Source: Mycolicibacterium austroafricanum | Lineage (GTDB): Bacteria; Actinomycetota; Actinomycetes; Mycobacteriales; Mycobacteriaceae | Direction of reading: 5' to 3' | DNA: 64,000 nt | Assembly: GCF_000612725.1 (NCBI RefSeq) | Contig: NZ_HG964457.1 | Location: 213,809-277,808 of the forward strand | Shown here: positions 51,233 through 62,504 of the stretch, piece by piece | Position numbering within the stretch: position 1 is the first letter of the stretch | Layout of the letters: each line of letters opens with the position of its first letter | Program-made: the position numbers and the translations under genes | Notes under the pieces: generated by a model | What the model saw: only the letters and a program-made list of their open reading frames with translations | The model's database searches: none | Told to the model about the DNA's origin: nothing

Positions 51233-52188
51233 TGGCTGTCACGGGCCGGCCCGACCGGATCATGGTGCCCCGCGTCTGCGCGCTTGTCGCGGCTCTGGCA
51301 GTCGTCGTGGGTGGCGGAACATCGTGTTCGTCTCCGTCCGCCTCCGGGGCGCTCGCCAGTCCGTTCGACGCCTCCAGCCCGTGGCGTCAGGTGATCCCGG
51401 CGGATGCCCCCGTCGACCCGAACAGCACGGCGATGATCGCTTCCGTGCAGCCGACTCCGGCGCTGAACGCGAACCTGGTCGCGTACGGCATCCCGATCTA
51501 CGCGGCCGGCAGGGACACCCCCACCTACGCCGTCGCGTGTACCCGGGTCGACTACGGCCTATGTCCGTTCGCCGGCTGGCCGGTCGCCATTCCCGATGGG
51601 GCAGAACCCAATACGGGCTCTGACGGGGTCCTCGTCAGCGTTCAGGAATCGAGCGGGATCATCTTCGAGTTCTGGCGCGCGGTTCGCGACGGCGAGACAT
51701 GGACAACTGCTTTCGGGGCGGTGAACAGTCTCCACGGATCCGGCTGGGGCGGAGCCGCCACCGGTTCGGGTGCCTCCCGGCTTGCCGGCGTGGTGCGGGT
51801 GGCCGAGATCGCTGACGGCGAGATCCCCCACGCCCTGGCCCTGCAGTCCAACAACGCATGCCCGACCTTTCGTGCACCCGCATTGAAGAGCGACGGCACG
51901 TCGACGCGAGCCGACTGCATTCCCGAAGGCGCCCGTCTCCAGCTCGACCCGGAACTGGACCTCGGTTCGTTGGATCTGCGGCCCGGCGAGCTCGCTGTTG
52001 CGCGGGCGATGCAGCGCTACGGTGGCTATCTGATGGATGTGGCGAACACACCGCTGAGCGTGAGTTTCGAGCGCGAGGCTGACCCGGCCGCGGATGAGGT
52101 GGGCCAGACCTACTCCGACGCAGGTTTCCGTTGGGACTACGACGCGATGGAGAACGTTCCGTGGGACAAACTCAGGGTGCTGAAATGA
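51232..52188 (+). CDS. exported lipoprotein with an unnamed domain shared with the 56715-58796 protein
   Basis: This 318-residue protein has an N-terminal signal with lipobox-like GGTSC (Cys about 32). The mature domain (about 40-318) is homologous by eye to the C-terminal 290 residues of the minus-strand protein at 56715-58796. Shared features are IPHALAL versus INHALAF, ALKSDG versus AAKSDG, IPEGARLQLDP versus IPEGYRIQLDP, and the end WDYDAMENVPWDKLRVL versus WDYYDMNAIPWSQLRVL. I recognise no named family. Four cysteines (CTRVDYGLC and NNACP...RADC) could form disulfides. It is embedded in the glycosyltransferase operon, so a surface glycan-binding or -modifying role is likely. Confidence 0.8.
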   Translation: MAVTGRPDRIMVPRVCALVAALAVVVGGGTSCSSPSASGALASPFDASSPWRQVIPADAPVDPNSTAMIASVQPTPALNANLVAYGIPIYAAGRDTPTYAVACTRVDYGLCPFAGWPVAIPDGAEPNTGSDGVLVSVQESSGIIFEFWRAVRDGETWTTAFGAVNSLHGSGWGGAATGSGASRLAGVVRVAEIADGEIPHALALQSNNACPTFRAPALKSDGTSTRADCIPEGARLQLDPELDLGSLDLRPGELAVARAMQRYGGYLMDVANTPLSVSFEREADPAADEVGQTYSDAGFRWDYDAMENVPWDKLRVLK

Positions 52189-52198
52189 CGGTGGTGAA

Positions 52199-53347
52199 AT
52201 GACAAGAGGAATCAGCGCGCTCGTGCTCATCGACGCGTTTCGGATGGGCGGAGCGGAGACTCTTCTGGCCCCGATGATCGTGGCGTCCCGCGACACGGAC
52301 GTCAGCATGGACGTGGTCAGCATCTCACCGGCGGACTGGAACTCCGAAAAGACCATGGCGATCCTGGCCGACGCGGGGATCGCGACCCGGTCGCTGGGAA
52401 TCCGCCGGCTGCTCGATCCGGTTGCGTTGCCGCGGTTGGTGAAGACAATCAGGCAGGGACGGTACGACATCGTCCACGCCCATCTGGAGATGGCGATGAC
52501 GCTGGCGGTTCCAGCCGCGGCGTTGGTCGGCCGGCCCGCAGTGTGCACCTTCCATCACGTCGCGCGTCCGTTGCAGGGCCGGGCGGCCTGGCGCGAACGC
52601 CTGGCTGTCGAGGCGGCAACCCGTTCCCGGCGTGCGCTTTTCGTGTCCGAGGCGTCACGTCGTTCGTTCGCGCAGACCTACCGGCCGAACCGCATGCCCA
52701 AGAACTGGGAGGTCATGCACAACGGCATCGACATCTCGAATTTCTCTCCCGGCCAGGCTGATCCGCGGGTCCGCAGCGAGCTCGCGGCAGGCACTCAGGG
52801 TCCTGTCGTGGTGCTGCCGGCGGCGTTTCGCGACTTCAAGGGCATTCCGGTGGCGATCAAGGCGTGGCCGGCGGTCAAGCAGAGGTTCCCCACCGCGGTG
52901 CTCGCTCTGACCGGGGGAGGTGAGCTGGAAGGCGAGTTACGACGGCTCGTCGCCGACCTCGGGTTGGGTGACTCGGTGAATTTCGTGGGCGTGCGTACGG
53001 ATATGCCGGAGGTCTACCGTGCCGCCGATGTCGTGGTGCTGCCGTCGACACATGGCGAGAACCTGCCCACGGTACTGATCGAGGCATCGGCGACGGCATG
53101 CGCCATTGCAGCGTCGCGGGTCGGCGGGATTCCGGACATCGTCCTCGACGGCGCGACCGGACTGCTGTTCGAGCCGGGATCGGCCGACGGGTTGGCCGAG
53201 GCGGTCTGCCATCTCCTCGACGACGTCGAACTGCGCCGGCGGATGGGCGCCGCGGCCAGTGAGCGGGCGCGAACCGAGTTCTCGGCGACAGCATGGCTGG
53301 CCCGGCTGCGGACGACATACCTCGAGGCGATGGGCGTTCCCCGGTGA
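52199..53347 (+). CDS. GT4-type glycosyltransferase
   Basis: This 382-residue GT-B glycosyltransferase starts MTRGISALVLIDAFRMGGAE, with the usual GGAE acceptor-side loop. It has DIVHAHLEMAMTLAVPAA, WEVMHNGIDISNFSPGQ, VVVLPAAFRDFKGIPVAIKA, LALTGGGELEGELRRL and VVVLPSTHGENLPTVLIEAS (EX7E region), then GTS-like VGGIPDIVLDGATGLLFEPG. The ATG at 52199 follows a 10-base gap. The stop overlaps the next gene by GTGA. A cytosolic enzyme of repeat-unit assembly; specificity unknown. Confidence 0.9.
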   Translation: MTRGISALVLIDAFRMGGAETLLAPMIVASRDTDVSMDVVSISPADWNSEKTMAILADAGIATRSLGIRRLLDPVALPRLVKTIRQGRYDIVHAHLEMAMTLAVPAAALVGRPAVCTFHHVARPLQGRAAWRERLAVEAATRSRRALFVSEASRRSFAQTYRPNRMPKNWEVMHNGIDISNFSPGQADPRVRSELAAGTQGPVVVLPAAFRDFKGIPVAIKAWPAVKQRFPTAVLALTGGGELEGELRRLVADLGLGDSVNFVGVRTDMPEVYRAADVVVLPSTHGENLPTVLIEASATACAIAASRVGGIPDIVLDGATGLLFEPGSADGLAEAVCHLLDDVELRRRMGAAASERARTEFSATAWLARLRTTYLEAMGVPR

Positions 53348-54572
53348 GCCGGAGAGACGTCGTCTATCTGGTGTCACGATTTCCGGTGACGTCCGAGACG
53401 TTCATCGTTCGTGAGATCGAGGCGCTCGACCGGTCGGGCAAGTTCCATCTGGAGATCAGGTCGCTGTTCCCGTCGCCGGATGAACCGGTGCACGACATCG
53501 CGCGGCGATGGAGCAGGCACCTTGTCCGGCCCACCGCCCGGGATGCCGCGACCGGCTTGGCATGGGCCCTGCTGACGCGGCCGATCGCTGTCATGTCGGT
53601 GCTGGCGACGGTGACGTCCGGCTACCTCAGGCGTCCGCCGCTGCTGGTGCGCGCGCTGACCACGGTGCCGATCGCGTGCGCACACGCGCGAGATCTGGCC
53701 CGACGGGGCCGTCCGTGTCATGTGCACGCGCATTACGCGACCTATCCCGCCCTCGCCGCATGGGTGTGCCGACGGCTGGCCGGAATCTCCTACAGCTTCA
53801 CCGTCCACGCACACGATCTTTATGTCGACATGTCGATGCTCGACAGGAAGATCGCCGACGCCTGCTATGTGGTGACGATCTCGCAATACAACCGCGCCCT
53901 GCTGGAGCAGCACAATTCGAAGGGCACGCCGATTCGTGTCGTCCATGCCGGTATCGATTTGGGGGCCTATCGGTTTCGTGCTCGGGGGGTGCCCGCCGAG
54001 GGTGAGGTGCGAGCGCTGACGGTCGCCTCGCTTCAGCAGTACAAGGGCCACGCCGTGCTGCTGGAAGCACTCGCGATGGGCGGTCCCGAAGTCGACCGCA
54101 TCACGCTGGACCTCATCGGTGACGGCGTGCTGCGCGGTGATCTCGAGGCCCTCGTCGATCGGCTGGGGCTGCGGGACAGGGTTCGCTTTCTGGGAAGTTG
54201 CAGCGAGGAGGCCGTGCGGGCCGCGCTTGACGCCGCGGACCTGTTCGTCCTGCCGAGCATCGTCGCCGACGACGGCCAGATGGAAGGCCTCCCGGTTGCT
54301 CTGATGGAGGCCTTGGCCTGCGGGGTGCCTGCCGTCTCGACCAAGCTCTCCGGGATCCCCGAGATCGTCGTCGACGGGGTCACCGGCCTGTTGGCGACCC
54401 CCGGTGACGCCGCCAGTCTGAACGCCACGCTCACGGCGATGGTTCAGCGCGGAACTGCCGCGGTCGAATTCGCGGACGCCGGCCGGGCGTTGGTGTCTCG
54501 CGAGTTCGATCTACGGGAGTCGATCGCCGCACTGACCGGGCTGCTGGACGAGTATCTTCCGCCGGTGGCGAG

Positions 54573-54576
<4 letters not shown>
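53344..54576 (+). CDS. GT4-type glycosyltransferase
   Basis: This 410-residue GT-B glycosyltransferase of the colanic-acid/WcaL type starts VSRRDVVYLVSRFPVTSETF. VYLVSRFPVTSETFIVREIE is the signature of this subgroup. It also has HVHAHYATYPALAAWVCRRL, SFTVHAHDLYVD, RALTVASLQQYKGHAVLLEA and LFVLPSIVADDGQMEGLPVA with the EX7E region. The GTG at 53344 overlaps the upstream stop. It ends the plus-strand operon; its TAG and the stop of the convergent BcsB-like gene share the palindrome CTAG. Confidence 0.9.
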
Positions 54577-56606
<2,030 letters not shown>

Positions 56607-56714
56607 CTGCGCCTCCCCCCGGTGATGACCGTCCCGTGACGTGCTCGATCAACCTACTCGACCCGCTCGTCCTTCTCCAGAACTTCCCAGACACCGGCCT
56701 CCGCGGACGAGCCG

Positions 56715-58796
56715 CTACACCGAGACGGAGGTGGGTGCGAGCACCCTCAACTGGGACCACGGGATGGCGTTCATGTCGTAGTAATCCCAGGCGAATCCGG
56801 CGTCGACCCAGACCGAACCCGGTGAGGTTGAGGTTGCGTCGTCAAGCAGTTCAAAGGCGAAGGCCATCCGGGCTGAGCCTTGGTCGACGACGTAGGCGCC
56901 GTGGGTCTGCAGAGTCTTGGCGATCACCCTCTCGCCCGGCGTCATCCCTGGGATGGCGTCGACGTCGATGCTCGGGTCGAGTTGAATCCGGTAACCCTCG
57001 GGTATCGGCACCGCGACACCGGCCCAGTTCTGGCCGTCCGATTTCGCTGCGGGGTAGACGAAGTCGGGTCCCGCGAGGTCGGTGGAGAAGGCGAGCGCGT
57101 GGTTGATCCCGGTGTTCGCGGCGATGGCCGCACTGAGTTCCGCTGCCGTGACCACGCCGGCATACCGGGCGATGGCGGCGGCCGTCGCCGATCCCGACTG
57201 GTCGATTCCGTCACCGTCGAAGTCCGTCATTCCGCCCCACGACCCGGACCACGTGTTGGTCGAGCTGTTGTACTTCGCCTGCCAGATGCCGTACGCCAGC
57301 CCTGTCGTCGGATCGAGGATCGCGACGTGGCCATCGCTCCCCGGGGGCACCTTGGTTCCGAGTGGAATCGGCACCGTGGTGTTGCCGAACGGGTCACTGC
57401 CCCACGGTTCGGTGAAGGCGACGTCGTATCGCGGTGTGCTCGAAGTGATTTCCGAGGCCGACACCAGCGCCACCGAGTAGTCGTACAGGTTGGCGATCCG
57501 CAGCTTGTCCGGCGCTGCCAGGTAGTTCACCCACGTCGCGCTGTTGGTGGCCAACACCGGGTTGGTGGCAATCGGCTTCCACAACCAGTCGGCGCCTTCG
57601 AAATACCCAGGCGAACCGGTGCTCGGCGGGGTGGGCGGCTCCGGGTCGACGACGGCTGAGACCACGGTGACGGTATCGAGCCGCAGGTTTCGGTCGCCGT
57701 TGCGCCGTGAGTACCGATCGTTGGTGAAGGCGACGCTCAGGGTGTAGGTGCCGGCCGGACCGCTGAAGGGAACGGTGTAGTCGGTCCATGACGTGGCCGT
57801 GACAGCCACCTTGGACACGACTTTGCCGTTGAGGGACACCCTCATCTCGGGCGCGCCACGGTACTGGTCGCCTTTCGCGCGGATCACGAGGCTGGTGAAC
57901 TCCGGAAGGGTCACGGTCGTCGAGGCGGTCGCGTTTCGATGAAGTAGTAACGCGGTGCCACCCGAAGCGGTGGGATCGGTGTAGGTGGTGCCGTTCGACG
58001 GCCGCGACACGGTGAGGGAGTCGGCATCGATGACGACGTCCCGGTCCTGGGCGTCTGCGTCGTCGGCAGCTGTCGAGCTGGCCTGCTGGGGCGCCTCGGT
58101 GAGCACTGATGTCTGCGCGCTTCTCGCGGCGGGGGAAGGGATCGCGGTCCGGGCCTCGTTCGGGCGCCCGATCGACGCGGAGGCCGCCAGCAGGACGGAT
58201 TCCTGCGCCGGGCTGTCCGGGACGCCGGCAGGTTGGCTCGACGAGGATGTTGCGGACCTCAGCGTCGTCGTGGTGGTCGCAACGGACTGCTCGGCCGGTT
58301 GTCGGTCGTCGCCATCGGACGTTACGGCGCTCTCGCCGACGCCGGACGCGGGAGACTCGGTGTCACGTGTGGGGCGATCGCGCCCGGACGCCGCTTCGGT
58401 CGCGGCGGTCCTCGTCGCACCGCGGCGGGTGGGCGGTGACGGCTTGTCATCTCGATCGGCCGGCTTCTCCCGGGCCGACCGGTGCTGCGGCGGGGCGGCC
58501 TCGGTGCCGGAGCTCGATTCCTGGCTTCGCTCTGCCGAGGATTCTGGCGAACCTCTCTCCGCGGTGTCCGCGAAGGCGACTCCCGGGACGGCGGCGATCG
58601 CGGCGCCCACTCCCAGCGCCACTGCCAGCGCACCGATGCGCCCGATTCGCTTGAGATCTGTGGCCCTTGACGAAGGGGACGGACCTGTAATTGAAGTTCT
58701 GGCAAATTTCGCGTCAGCAAATTCAAAGTTGCTCTGAGTGGGCCCGGCAGCCGATGCTTCCCCGGAGTGTGGAGGTGCGTCGCGGTGCGATGACAT
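56715..58796 (-). CDS. exported protein with CBM60-like module and unnamed C-terminal domain
   Basis: This 693-residue protein starts MSSHRDAPPHSGEASAAGPT at ATG 58796 (GGGAG upstream). A basic segment ATDLKRIGRI leads into a hydrophobic signal core ending VAFAD, late (about 75) as in extended mycobacterial signals. A Ser/Thr/Glu-rich linker runs to about 250. The CBM60-like beta-sandwich (about 265-385) has TASTTVTLPEFTSLVIRAKG and SWTDYTVPFSGPAGTYTLSV, typical of calcium-dependent xylan-binding modules. The last 290 residues are homologous to the lipoprotein at 51232-52188 and end WDYYDMNAIPWSQLRVL. The function is unknown; polysaccharide binding at the surface is likely. It is co-directional with the BcsB-like gene 108 bases downstream. 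Confidence 0.83.
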   Translation of the reverse strand: MSSHRDAPPHSGEASAAGPTQSNFEFADAKFARTSITGPSPSSRATDLKRIGRIGALAVALGVGAAIAAVPGVAFADTAERGSPESSAERSQESSSGTEAAPPQHRSAREKPADRDDKPSPPTRRGATRTAATEAASGRDRPTRDTESPASGVGESAVTSDGDDRQPAEQSVATTTTTLRSATSSSSQPAGVPDSPAQESVLLAASASIGRPNEARTAIPSPAARSAQTSVLTEAPQQASSTAADDADAQDRDVVIDADSLTVSRPSNGTTYTDPTASGGTALLLHRNATASTTVTLPEFTSLVIRAKGDQYRGAPEMRVSLNGKVVSKVAVTATSWTDYTVPFSGPAGTYTLSVAFTNDRYSRRNGDRNLRLDTVTVVSAVVDPEPPTPPSTGSPGYFEGADWLWKPIATNPVLATNSATWVNYLAAPDKLRIANLYDYSVALVSASEITSSTPRYDVAFTEPWGSDPFGNTTVPIPLGTKVPPGSDGHVAILDPTTGLAYGIWQAKYNSSTNTWSGSWGGMTDFDGDGIDQSGSATAAAIARYAGVVTAAELSAAIAANTGINHALAFSTDLAGPDFVYPAAKSDGQNWAGVAVPIPEGYRIQLDPSIDVDAIPGMTPGERVIAKTLQTHGAYVVDQGSARMAFAFELLDDATSTSPGSVWVDAGFAWDYYDMNAIPWSQLRVLAPTSVSV

Positions 58797-58989
58797 AGCA
58801 AGTCTCCCAGGGAAGTTCGGCGTCGATAAGCAGCGCGTGATCGGCAGTGAGCGTCCCAAGGCGTGCGGGCACGAGCCTAACTGCTGCAAACCCGTCCTGT
58901 GGACGGATTCGTGGGTATTGGCGTCAGTGCCTGCGCCGGCGAGGTGTGCCTCACCCGATCCCACGACGACGCCCACTACCCTTGGTCAG

Positions 58990-59703
58990 ATGAGTTCCCA
59001 CGAGCCGGAACCCGATGACGCGGACACCGGTCCGCTGCATGTCAGCAGGCTGCGTACGCCGCTGGGGGAAGGGCCGGGAGACCGGGAGCCTCGCTACGAC
59101 GCACCGTTGTCGGTGAATCCCCGCCCCGTGCACCGGGATCGCCGACCGGTCGTGCTCCTCGCCGCGGCGGCCGCCGCTGTCGTGGGTCTGGGTGCGCTCG
59201 CATGGGTCTTCTGGCCTTCGTCCGGTGGTGAGGGCCATGCCGGTGCGCCCACCACGACCACGGAAACCGAGAGCCGCGAGGAGGCCGAGACGCGGCTGCT
59301 CGGCATGGTGCCACCCGGATATGCCGCGGACGCGTGCGAGGCCGTGGTCCCCGTCAATGGTGCTCTCGCACAGGTCAGTTGCGACAAGAACGACGACACG
59401 GGCGGCCCGCTGACGGCCACTTACACGCTGGCCAAGGACGGCAGGGCACTGCGGGAGCTGTTCGACGGGGTGGTCAACGCCTCGGCGGTGGTGAACTGTC
59501 CGGGCAACATCCAGTCGCCGGGGCCGTGGCGCCGCAACGCGACCCCGGAGCAGACCGCAGGCACGCTGGTGTGCGGTTTTCAGCAGAGCAGGCCCACGGT
59601 GGCGTGGACGACCGACGCAGATCTGATGGTCAGCGAGGTGCAGTCGGGACCGCAGGGGCCGAACATGGTGCAGCTCTACACCTGGTGGGCTTCGCACTCC
59701 TGA
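58990..59703 (+). CDS. single-pass membrane protein with extracytoplasmic sensor-like domain
   Basis: The protein has 237 residues. A hydrophilic cytosolic N-terminus of about 60 residues (MSSHEPEPDDADTGPLHVSR) is followed by one membrane helix (about 62-83, VVLLAAAAAAVVGLGALAWV). A Thr/Glu-rich linker and an outside domain with three cysteines follow (DACEAVV, VSCDKNDD, VVNCPGN, TLVCGF). The outer domain resembles those of mycobacterial membrane proteins related to serine/threonine-kinase extracellular regions, but no kinase is present. I chose the ATG at 58990; the frame is open further upstream without plausible coding character. A strong hairpin follows its stop. Confidence 0.78.
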   Translation: MSSHEPEPDDADTGPLHVSRLRTPLGEGPGDREPRYDAPLSVNPRPVHRDRRPVVLLAAAAAAVVGLGALAWVFWPSSGGEGHAGAPTTTTETESREEAETRLLGMVPPGYAADACEAVVPVNGALAQVSCDKNDDTGGPLTATYTLAKDGRALRELFDGVVNASAVVNCPGNIQSPGPWRRNATPEQTAGTLVCGFQQSRPTVAWTTDADLMVSEVQSGPQGPNMVQLYTWWASHS

Positions 59704-59709
59704 AACAGA

Positions 59710-59738
59710 CCGTGCCGCCTGCAGGGCAGGCGGCACGG
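59710..59738. terminator. strong hairpin terminator between convergent genes
   Basis: Thirteen-base perfect arms (CCGTGCCGCCTGC at 59710-59722 and its complement at 59726-59738) enclose a 3-base loop. It lies between the stops of the convergent membrane-protein and DUF1942 genes, so it can serve both. Confidence 0.85.
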
Positions 59739-59757
59739 GTCCGATATTCGTCCTCTG

Positions 59758-60648
59758 TCAGGCCGGCGGCGCCGGAACCACCACGGTGGTGGTGGGCGCA
59801 CCCGGCGCCGGCGCGGGCTGCACACCCTCGACTGCCGGTGCACCCGCGGGCAGCGGCGTGCCGGAACTTCCGTGCGGGGCCGGTGCGACTCCGGCCGGAA
59901 CTGGCGCCGGGCCGGCTTCGACCGGGGCCGCGCCCGCAGGCAGCGGTGTGCCCGAGCTGCCTTCGGGAAGGGGGGTGCCCGAGCTGCCCTCGGGCAGCGG
60001 TGTGCCCGAGCTTCCGGCGGGCGCCGCGACAGGCGTGGGAACCACCGAGGTCGGGGTCTCCGCGGCAGGGGTGGCACCCGGCGTCTCAGGTGTGGCGGTG
60101 TCGGCGGCGGCGGACGGCGACGCCTCGCTGCCGTATCCGGAGGCACCACTGCCTGCCGATCCGGTGGCCGGGGCGGGAGGCGCCTCCAGCCAGAGCAGGA
60201 CCTCGGAGCCGCCGTCGCTGTAGAAGACGCTGTCGGGCTGCTGGCCCGTGACGTCGAAGTAGATCTTGCCTGTGGTCTTCTGGCCCTGCGCCAGCGTGGA
60301 CGGGTTGACGCCCTGTTCGGTGGCCACGCCGAACAGCACGCGGTAGGTGTCGCCGTTCTCGGCGCGAGCGTTCAGATTCGAGACGATGGGCGTCACGGTG
60401 CCCGCGATCGCCTCGTCGGTGGCCGTGGCTTCCCACAGGGTTCCGACCGGGCGGTACGGGATGACATCTGAGCTGGGCTTGAGTCCGGTCACGGTCCAGT
60501 GCTGGATGACGCTGCCGTTGACGAGCTCGCCTGGCTGGCCGAGATACTGGACTTCGGCGTCGGCCGAGGCGGACCCGGCGCCTACGACTCCGACTGCGGC
60601 GGCGGCCGCGGTGGTGATGATCGCCGCGACGGTGGGCTTGAATCTCAC
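59758..60648 (-). CDS. secreted DUF1942 (MPT63-like) protein with Pro/Gly-rich repeat tail
   Basis: This 296-residue secreted protein has a signal sequence ending AGSASAD (about 30). A DUF1942 immunoglobulin-like domain (about 31-155) contains YLGQPGELVNGSVIQHWTVT and YFDVTGQQPDSVFYSDGG. The C-terminal half is low complexity. It includes three tandem nine-residue repeats GSSGTPLPE/A (27-base DNA units, about 59940-60025) and a fourth separate copy. The start is GTG 60648 with GGAGGAAAG upstream. DUF1942 proteins such as MPT63 are exported antigens of unknown function. An IS1380 element ends 155 bases upstream and could affect its promoter. Confidence 0.87.
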   Translation of the reverse strand: MRFKPTVAAIITTAAAAAVGVVGAGSASADAEVQYLGQPGELVNGSVIQHWTVTGLKPSSDVIPYRPVGTLWEATATDEAIAGTVTPIVSNLNARAENGDTYRVLFGVATEQGVNPSTLAQGQKTTGKIYFDVTGQQPDSVFYSDGGSEVLLWLEAPPAPATGSAGSGASGYGSEASPSAAADTATPETPGATPAAETPTSVVPTPVAAPAGSSGTPLPEGSSGTPLPEGSSGTPLPAGAAPVEAGPAPVPAGVAPAPHGSSGTPLPAGAPAVEGVQPAPAPGAPTTTVVVPAPPA

Positions 60649-60803
60649 GCGCTTTCCTCCTGTGTTCGTTGAGCGAGCAGCGAGGTGTTCCCCTCAAGCA
60701 AAGTAGCAGGTCGCCGACGCGCCCCGACCGCCTCTTGGGCGCCGCCGGCGTCCTCGGCGGCGTTGGCGGGCAGCGCATTTGACGCAGGTGCTTATTTGCG
60801 GAG

Positions 60804-62504
60804 TTAACCCGGATTTTTCGTGAAGTGTTGTGATTTTCGGGGTGTAGATACGCGAAAGTGCCTGTCCTGCAAGGAATAATTGGACTTCTCTACGGTTCAA
60901 TCGTTCCTACGGGAAGGCACCTCGCAGGTGAAGAATATCGTGGCCGCAGCGCGGGTGAAAGTGTCCGCCGATGGGCAGGGCGTGGTGTCGCATGCCGGGA
61001 TGGGCTTGCTTCGTGAGCTTGCCGATCTGACGGGGTTATCGTCGCAGGTCACCGCCGTGCTGGCTGACACCTACCGGGGCCCGTGGGTGTACGCACCCGG
61101 TGAGGTGTTCGCCGATCTGGCCGCAGCGGTCGCCGACGGGGCCGATTGCATCGATGCGGTCGGCCAGTTGTGTGGGGACCGTGAACATGTGTTCGGCGCG
61201 AAGGCCTCGACAACCACGATGTGGCGGTTGATCGATGAGCGCATCGACGCCGCCCACCTGCCCGGGGTGCGGGCTGCACGAGCCGGCGCACGGGCCGCAG
61301 CATGGGCGGCTGGAGCCGCCCCCACTGGTGAGGGCTGGCTGCACATCGACCTCGATGCCACCCTGGTCATCGATCACTCCGACAACAAGACCGGCGCCAC
61401 CCCGACCTGGAAGAAAACCTATGGTCACCATCCGTTGCTGGCGTTTCTGGATCGTCCCGAGATCGCCGGTGGGGAAGCGCTGGCCGGGCTGCTGCGCACC
61501 GGTAACGCCGGCTCCAACACCGCCAGCGACCACATCATCGTCTTGCACCACGCGCTGGCCTCGCTGCCGCCGCGATGGCGGCCCCGCCCAGGTAGTCCAC
61601 CAGATTCGGATGCCTGCCGGGTGCTGGTGCGCTGCGATACCGCTGGAGCCACCCACAAGTTCGCCGACGCCTGCCGCACCGCCGGGGTGGGATTTTCCTT
61701 CGGATACCCCGTCGATGCGCGGGTCCAGGACGCGGTCGACACCCTCAACCTCGGCCAAGCCTGGTATCCGGCGATCGACACCGACGGCGGCATCCGTGAC
61801 GGCGCCTGGGTCGCCGAAGCCACCGGCCTGGTCAACCTGAGCAACTGGCCCGCTGGCACCCGGCTGATCCTGCGCAAAGAGAGGCCCCACCCGGGTGCGC
61901 AGCTGCGGTTCACCGATGCCGACGGGATGCGGGTCACCGCATTCATCACCGACACCGAACCCGGCGTCATTGCCGGTCAGGTCGCCGGATTGGAGCTGCG
62001 GCACCGCCAGCACGCCCGCGTCGAAGACCGCATCCGCGAACTGAAAGCCACCGGGCTACGCAACCTGCCCTGCCAGTCGTTTTGGGCCAACGCCGCCTGG
62101 CTGGAAATCGTGCTGGCCGCCGCCGATCTGGTCACCTGGGCCCGGCTGATCGGCTTCGGTGACCACCCCGCACTGGCCCGCGCCGAGATCGCCACCTTCC
62201 GCTACCGGATCCTGCACGTCGCTGCCCGTATCACTCGCAGCGCCCGCCAGGTTCGCCTCCGTATCGACGCCACCTGGCGATGGGCATCAGCGATCGCGAC
62301 CGCCTGGCAACACCTACGCACCGCTTTCGGATAACCAGCAAATCACTCGACCCACCGACCACGAAAGACCAGGCCCTGGGAAAGCCCGCCCCACCCGGCG
62401 ACACGGGACACCCCACCACGCCCGCCACCCGACAACGACCACCCAGCAACACAATTCAGTGACCGAGCGGACCCGTCATCAACTCGATGCAAAATCGAGG
62501 TTAA
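60804..62504 (+). mobile_element. IS1380-family insertion sequence, about 1.7 kb
   Basis: Imperfect terminal inverted repeats are visible: TTAACCCGGATTTTTCG at 60804-60820 and, on the other strand, TTAACCTCGATTTTGCA at 62504-62488 (13 of 17 match). They frame one transposase gene. A leader of about 120 bases lies before the transposase and about 170 bases after it. The size fits the IS1380 family. I see no clear 4-base target duplication, so the exact ends may be off by a few bases or the flanks may have diverged. Confidence 0.8.
60928..62334 (+). CDS. IS1380-family transposase
   Basis: This DDE transposase has 468 residues from GTG 60928 (VKNIVAAARVKVSADGQGVV); a TTG at 60880 is the longest possible start. 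The DDE acidic residues are seen in WLHIDLDATLVIDHSDNK, VLVRCDTAGATHKFAD and the C-terminal HARVEDRIRELKATGLRNLP, with Glu in the YREK-like RVEDRIRELK motif. The length is normal for the family and no frameshift is visible, so the element may be active. GGGAAGG precedes the GTG at about 10 bases. Confidence 0.92.
   Translation: MKNIVAAARVKVSADGQGVVSHAGMGLLRELADLTGLSSQVTAVLADTYRGPWVYAPGEVFADLAAAVADGADCIDAVGQLCGDREHVFGAKASTTTMWRLIDERIDAAHLPGVRAARAGARAAAWAAGAAPTGEGWLHIDLDATLVIDHSDNKTGATPTWKKTYGHHPLLAFLDRPEIAGGEALAGLLRTGNAGSNTASDHIIVLHHALASLPPRWRPRPGSPPDSDACRVLVRCDTAGATHKFADACRTAGVGFSFGYPVDARVQDAVDTLNLGQAWYPAIDTDGGIRDGAWVAEATGLVNLSNWPAGTRLILRKERPHPGAQLRFTDADGMRVTAFITDTEPGVIAGQVAGLELRHRQHARVEDRIRELKATGLRNLPCQSFWANAAWLEIVLAAADLVTWARLIGFGDHPALARAEIATFRYRILHVAARITRSARQVRLRIDATWRWASAIATAWQHLRTAFG

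Noticed and set aside
60797..60803. Target-site duplication of the IS1380 element
   Set aside because: The bases before 60804 (GCGGAG) and after 62504 (GTAGCT) do not give a matching 4-base repeat, even when the ends are shifted by one.
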